A DNA stretch of 64,000 bases from CAINOH01 sp041663565 (GTDB lineage: Archaea > Micrarchaeota > Micrarchaeia > Norongarragalinales > CAINOH01), in contig JBAYMJ010000003.1 of the NCBI GenBank assembly GCA_041663565.1, positions 9,168 to 73,167 of the forward strand, in the 5' to 3' direction. Shown piece after piece: positions 60,894-64,000 of this stretch (within the stretch, counting starts at the first letter, position 1; each line of letters starts with the position of its first letter). The position numbers were made by a program, and so were the translations under genes. The notes beneath the pieces were generated by a model that made no database searches, was not told where the DNA came from, and saw only the letters and a list, made by a program, of their open reading frames with translations.

Positions 60894-61145
60894 CTACTGG
60901 CCTTCCTCTTCCTTGCCCTTCTGCTCGCCAACCGGGATTTCGACAAAGCGCACCCCGTTGTCAGAAGTCGTGTAGATTACCCGCACCACCCCGGAGACCA
61001 TCTGGGCGTCGTTGAGCTTGTCCATGAACGCGAGCGTGGTGTCTTCCTTGACCCCTACCGCGCCCTCAAAGACCGCGTCAACTGGAGTGAAGCCGGCTTT
61101 CTTCAAAGCGTCTATTACCGTGAGAACCTCGTCCTTTACCTTCAT
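60894..61145 (-). CDS. Small hypothetical protein
   Basis: 83 residues, alpha/beta pattern: helix 'DEVLTVIDALKKAGFTPVDAVFEGAVG', helix 'DTTLAFMDKLNDAQMVSG', strands 'VVRVIYTTSDNGVRFVEIPVGE', acidic tail. AGGTGT lies eight bases upstream. No family recognised. Confidence 0.55.
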   Translation of the reverse strand: MKVKDEVLTVIDALKKAGFTPVDAVFEGAVGVKEDTTLAFMDKLNDAQMVSGVVRVIYTTSDNGVRFVEIPVGEQKGKEEEGQ

Positions 61146-61266
61146 TTTTACACACCTGCAACGTAAGACAGCTTAATCACTGCCGGCCGGTATTTAAAAC
61201 CGACTTTACCTCGCAAAACCCGGCTTGGAAACTCCCAACGGGTTTAAAAACATTAGACGCATATCC

Positions 61267-61278
61267 AAATTATACAAA
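61267..61278 (+). promoter_or_regulatory. TATA box for the PRC-barrel gene
   Basis: AAATTATACAAA lies 32-43 bases before the ATG at 61310. A second candidate, GTTTAAAAA, is at 61242-61250. Confidence 0.45.
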
Positions 61279-61309
61279 GGCTCCCCAATGCTTTTTCGAA
61301 GGTGAAAAC

Positions 61310-61567
61310 ATGGTCAAATTCGCGATTGCAAAACAGCTCGCTGGAAAGAGAATCATCACAACTGACGGAGAGGAACTCGGAAGGGTACTCGACCTCTACA
61401 TCAACGAGCTTTCAGGAAAGATAGAGAGCGTGCTCATCGAGCCCAACCCCGACTCTACCCTTGCGCAGAAGCTTGGCGAGAAGGGAGTCGAGGCGATGCT
61501 GCCCTATTCGTCCGTGCTTGACGTCAAGGACGTCATGGTAGTGGACAGGCGCGCACTCTCTTTCTAA
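61310..61567 (+). CDS. PRC-barrel domain protein
   Basis: 85 residues, a single PRC barrel: 'KRIITTDGEELGRVLDLYINELSGKIESVLIEP' and 'MLPYSSVLDVKDVMVVDRRAL'. In archaea these small proteins are abundant; some are linked to FtsZ-ring anchoring (CdpB) and others to RNA processing. The role here is undetermined. AAGGTGAAAAC precedes the ATG. Confidence 0.85.
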   Translation: MVKFAIAKQLAGKRIITTDGEELGRVLDLYINELSGKIESVLIEPNPDSTLAQKLGEKGVEAMLPYSSVLDVKDVMVVDRRALSF

Positions 61568-61630
61568 ATCCCTTTTTCTTTTCCAATTCTTTTTCCACTA
61601 TTTTTGAAGCCCTAGTTCGGGCCATAGTGA

Positions 61631-61641
61631 CTAAATATTTT
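61631..61641 (+). promoter_or_regulatory. TATA box for taw1
   Basis: CTAAATATTTT lies 22-32 bases before the ATG at 61663. Confidence 0.5.
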
Positions 61642-61662
61642 GCCGGATGAAAGTAGGCTATC

Positions 61663-62667
61663 ATGGCTATTGCACTCCAACCCGAAAACACCGCGCTTTC
61701 AAGAGAACAGCTGCGCCGCCTCGAAAAAGCAGGTTATGAACTCGTCGGAAAGCGCAGGCATTCCGCAGTGAAGGTCTGCCACTGGTGCAAGAAGGCCGTA
61801 CTCAACGGCGGCTCGTGCTACAAGAACAAGTTCTACGGGATTTCAAGCGAACAGTGCGTCCAGTTCACTCCGGCATTGCCGTTCTGCACCCAGAAGTGCG
61901 TCTTCTGCTGGCGCGACCCGGCAAGCTACTCTGCTGAATGGATGGGCGGGGTGGATGATGCAAAAGAAGTTGCCGAGGGCGCAATCAAGGCCCAGCTGCA
62001 CAACCTCAACGGGTTTCCCGGAAACACGAACGTGGACATGGCTGCCTGGAAGCGCAGCCAACAGCCGAAGCACGTCGCAATCTCGCTTGCAGGCGAACCC
62101 TGCCTGTACCCGCAGCTTCCGGAACTGATCAAGGAATTCCACAGTATGGGCCTGACCACGTTCCTCGTTTCCAACGGCACGCGGCCGGAAATGTTCGAGC
62201 GGCTTGCGGGTGAGACGGCGCTTCCGACCCAGCTTTACCTTTCCCTTGCCGCTTACGACCAGTTCTCGCACGAAAAAATCCTCTTGCCGCAGGAGCCGGG
62301 AACGTGGAAAAAATACGAGGAATCGCTGGAGCTTATGGCAAGCCTGAAGAAAAAGACGCGGACGGTCCTGCGCATGACGCTTATGAAGAACCTGAACATG
62401 AGCGACGCGGCCATCGACGGCTTTTCAAAACTAATCGAGATGGCCGATGCGGACTACGTCGAGGCAAAGAGCTACATGCACGTCGGCGCGTCCTACATGA
62501 TTCTGGAAAAGGACGAGATGCCCGCGCAGCAGCAAATCGGCGATTTCTCGCAGAAGCTTGCGCAAAAGACCGGCTACATTGTCACCGACGAACACGGCCC
62601 GAGCGCGGTGACGCTGCTTTGCAGGGACGAGAGGGCGCGGAAGGAAAGGATGCTCAAGTCCGACTGA
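61663..62667 (+). CDS. taw1: 4-Demethylwyosine synthase Taw1 (TYW1 homologue)
   Basis: 334 residues. Radical-SAM enzyme that builds the tricyclic wyosine base at G37 of tRNA-Phe. The SAM cluster motif is CTQKCVFC, and the N-terminal Cys that hold the second cluster are present (CHWCKKAVLNGGSC...EQC). Family motifs 'HVAISLAGEPCLYPQLPELI' and 'VEAKSYMHVG' follow. Full archaeal length without the flavodoxin domain of the eukaryotic enzyme. Confidence 0.94.
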   Translation: MAIALQPENTALSREQLRRLEKAGYELVGKRRHSAVKVCHWCKKAVLNGGSCYKNKFYGISSEQCVQFTPALPFCTQKCVFCWRDPASYSAEWMGGVDDAKEVAEGAIKAQLHNLNGFPGNTNVDMAAWKRSQQPKHVAISLAGEPCLYPQLPELIKEFHSMGLTTFLVSNGTRPEMFERLAGETALPTQLYLSLAAYDQFSHEKILLPQEPGTWKKYEESLELMASLKKKTRTVLRMTLMKNLNMSDAAIDGFSKLIEMADADYVEAKSYMHVGASYMILEKDEMPAQQQIGDFSQKLAQKTGYIVTDEHGPSAVTLLCRDERARKERMLKSD

Positions 62668-62754
62668 GCTGGTCGGGCAAGGAAAGACAAGTTAGGCACT
62701 ACAAGAAAGCCGCACGCAGAACTCCCCACCCCAACCCGCGGTTCCCAACGAAAA

Positions 62755-62765
62755 GCTTTATTTCC
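62755..62765 (+). promoter_or_regulatory. TATA box for corA
   Basis: GCTTTATTTCC lies 29-39 bases before the ATG at 62794. Confidence 0.5.
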
Positions 62766-62793
62766 ACCAAGGCAGTCACCTCCTTGATAGCAA

Positions 62794-63795
62794 ATGATTC
62801 GCGCACTCGTATACTCCAAGGGAAAGGTTGCCGAAGAATTCGAAATGCCCGCGATAGCCAAGGCAATCTCGTCCAAGGCCAACACGGTCTGGGTCGACAT
62901 AGACTCGCCCAAGAAGGAGGACCTGGACGAGCTGGTCTCCATAATGAAGCTTCACGAGCTTTCAATCGACGACGCGCGCAAGACCAACCAGCGCACGAAA
63001 ATCGACGTCTACCCCAACTACGCGTACGTTGTGATGCGCTCTTTCAAGACAATCGTGGACGACGGCCGTTTCCAGCTCAGCGACGAGGAAGTCGACCTGA
63101 TGGCCGGCAAGACCACGCAGCTGAACTTCTTCCTGTCAGAAAACTGCCTGCTCACGCACAGCTTCGAGAACGCCACCACCCAGGAGGAGGTCTACGACAA
63201 GGCCAAGAAGAACCCATACCTGATGTCGCTTGGCGCGGACTACCTCTTGTACGCGGTGATGGACGCCACAGTCGACGACTACTTCCCGCTTTTCAACGCA
63301 ATCACCGAAAAGCTCGACGACCTCGAGGACGCGGTGCTTGACAAGCCCACCAAGGCCACGCTCACCGAGGCGTTGCGGCTGAAAAAGCTGCTCTTTGCGT
63401 TCAAGAAGGAGGTGCAGCCCCTTCGCGACGTGACCAGCTCTCTTTCGCGGCGAGAAATCCGCTTCGTATCCGACTCCAACGCGCCGTACTTCCGCGACGT
63501 GTACGACCACATCGTGCGGCTCATGGACAACATCGAGATGAACCGCGACCTGGTAAGCAACATAATGGAGGCATACCTCTCGTCGGTGTCGAACACGCTC
63601 AACAAGTCGATGAAGCGCGTCGCGGCAATCTCCACCATCCTGATGCCGCCGACCCTTCTTGGGAGCATCTTCGGGATGAACTTCAAGGTAATCCCAGAAT
63701 CAGAGTGGGAATACGGGTTCTACCTGGTCATTGCGATTATGTTCGTGATGCTGGTGGGCACCTACTGGTACTTCAAGAAGGAAGACTGGCTCTGA
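62794..63795 (+). CDS. corA: CorA-family magnesium/cobalt transporter
   Basis: 333 residues. A cytoplasmic alpha/beta N-terminal domain, the long stalk helix ('RDVYDHIVRLMDNIEMNRDLVSNIMEAYLSSVSNTLNKSMKRVAAISTI'), and two C-terminal transmembrane helices with the pore motif GMN (about residue 293, 'IFGMNFKVIPESEWEYGF'). It forms pentamers. A basic KKED tail ends the protein. Confidence 0.95.
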   Translation: MIRALVYSKGKVAEEFEMPAIAKAISSKANTVWVDIDSPKKEDLDELVSIMKLHELSIDDARKTNQRTKIDVYPNYAYVVMRSFKTIVDDGRFQLSDEEVDLMAGKTTQLNFFLSENCLLTHSFENATTQEEVYDKAKKNPYLMSLGADYLLYAVMDATVDDYFPLFNAITEKLDDLEDAVLDKPTKATLTEALRLKKLLFAFKKEVQPLRDVTSSLSRREIRFVSDSNAPYFRDVYDHIVRLMDNIEMNRDLVSNIMEAYLSSVSNTLNKSMKRVAAISTILMPPTLLGSIFGMNFKVIPESEWEYGFYLVIAIMFVMLVGTYWYFKKEDWL

Positions 63796-63977
63796 ACTGC
63801 CCCCGTTTCCACTGTTCCGCACCCATTAAAAACCATTATTTGCACTAAAATACTCCGCTAGTTCTCCGCGATTTTGCGGATTCTGGCTTTATGACCTGGC
63901 GACGGCCGAAAGCTGCCCGGGGAAAGCGATAGAACGTCTTTCAATGAAAGCGAAATTGAGAAAGGTGAATCTGAAAC

Positions 63978-64000
63978 ATGGCAAAGTCTTATGTAAAGTA
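63978..64000 (+). CDS. Start of a further gene (cut by the window edge)
   Basis: Only MAKSYVK is visible, after AAGGTGAAT seven bases upstream. The sequence is compatible with the N-terminus of ribosomal protein L7Ae, but seven residues cannot establish it. The leader before it can form an imperfect hairpin (about 63931-63970) that would cover the Shine-Dalgarno site. Confidence 0.3.

Noticed and set aside
62304..63341. Open frame of 345 codons on the plus strand bridging taw1 and corA
   Set aside because: It overlaps two well-supported genes in another frame, and its sequence is low-complexity Arg/Gly.

Overview
The window is archaeal. It has TATA-box promoters about 25-35 bp upstream of many starts, GGTGA-type Shine-Dalgarno sites, an archaeal ribosomal operon (SecE, Spt5, L11, L1, L10, L12), RNA polymerase subunit RpoK, 4-demethylwyosine synthase, a complete late archaeal mevalonate branch, AMP phosphorylase, archaeal-type NMN adenylyltransferase and class III (QxSxE) pilin signal peptides. 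Short genes, dense packing, many lineage-specific small proteins and this style of pilin suggest a DPANN-type genome (Diapherotrites- or Micrarchaeota-like). That placement is inference. No gap between annotated genes exceeds about 270 bases.

Layout. 1-1358: N-terminal part of valS with a 19-bp palindrome upstream. 2.6-13.5 kb: isoprenoid locus. On the minus strand lie HMG-CoA synthase, thiolase and DUF35, then a pilin/FGE-fold protein with its own promoter, then UbiX, anhydromevalonate-phosphate decarboxylase (UbiD family), both phosphomevalonate dehydratase (AcnX) subunits and isopentenyl phosphate kinase. On the plus strand lie NMN adenylyltransferase and class II HMG-CoA reductase. Only mevalonate kinase is missing. 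13.5-26.7 kb: surface locus with a type IV pilus-like assembly operon (ATPase plus two membrane-core proteins), AMP phosphorylase, a pilin-like protein and three large secreted adhesins that share an N-terminal cassette but differ at the C-terminus (two glycine-rich, one with a phage-like S74 chaperone).

26.8-37.3 kb: FtsZ, SecE, Spt5 and L11, then a roughly 6-kb insertion (SDR epimerase, M3 peptidase, methanogenesis-marker-8-like DUF2099 protein, Fic protein with operator-like repeats), then L1, L10 and L12 behind a structured leader. 37.4-51.7 kb: hypothetical genes, a metallo-beta-lactamase-fold protein with a degraded metal motif, endonuclease IV, a double-length Lrp regulator facing a methyltransferase, pyruvate kinase, tRNA-Cys next to cysS, a PPAT/GTP-dependent dephospho-CoA kinase fusion, endonuclease III, a coiled-coil protein, a histone-fold-like protein, a Bud23-like rRNA methyltransferase and an OB-fold protein.

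51.8-64 kb: DUF2207/LemA pair, AlkD-like protein, RpoK, an ABC exporter locus with a CARDB-like membrane-anchored partner, a short NFACT-N (RqcH-like) protein, PRC-barrel protein, Taw1, CorA and the start of one more gene. The strongest candidates for new biology are the pilin/FGE protein with a diversity-generating-retroelement-like C-terminus, the modular tail-fibre-like adhesin array, and the Fic gene controlled by paired dyad repeats inside a broken ribosomal operon.
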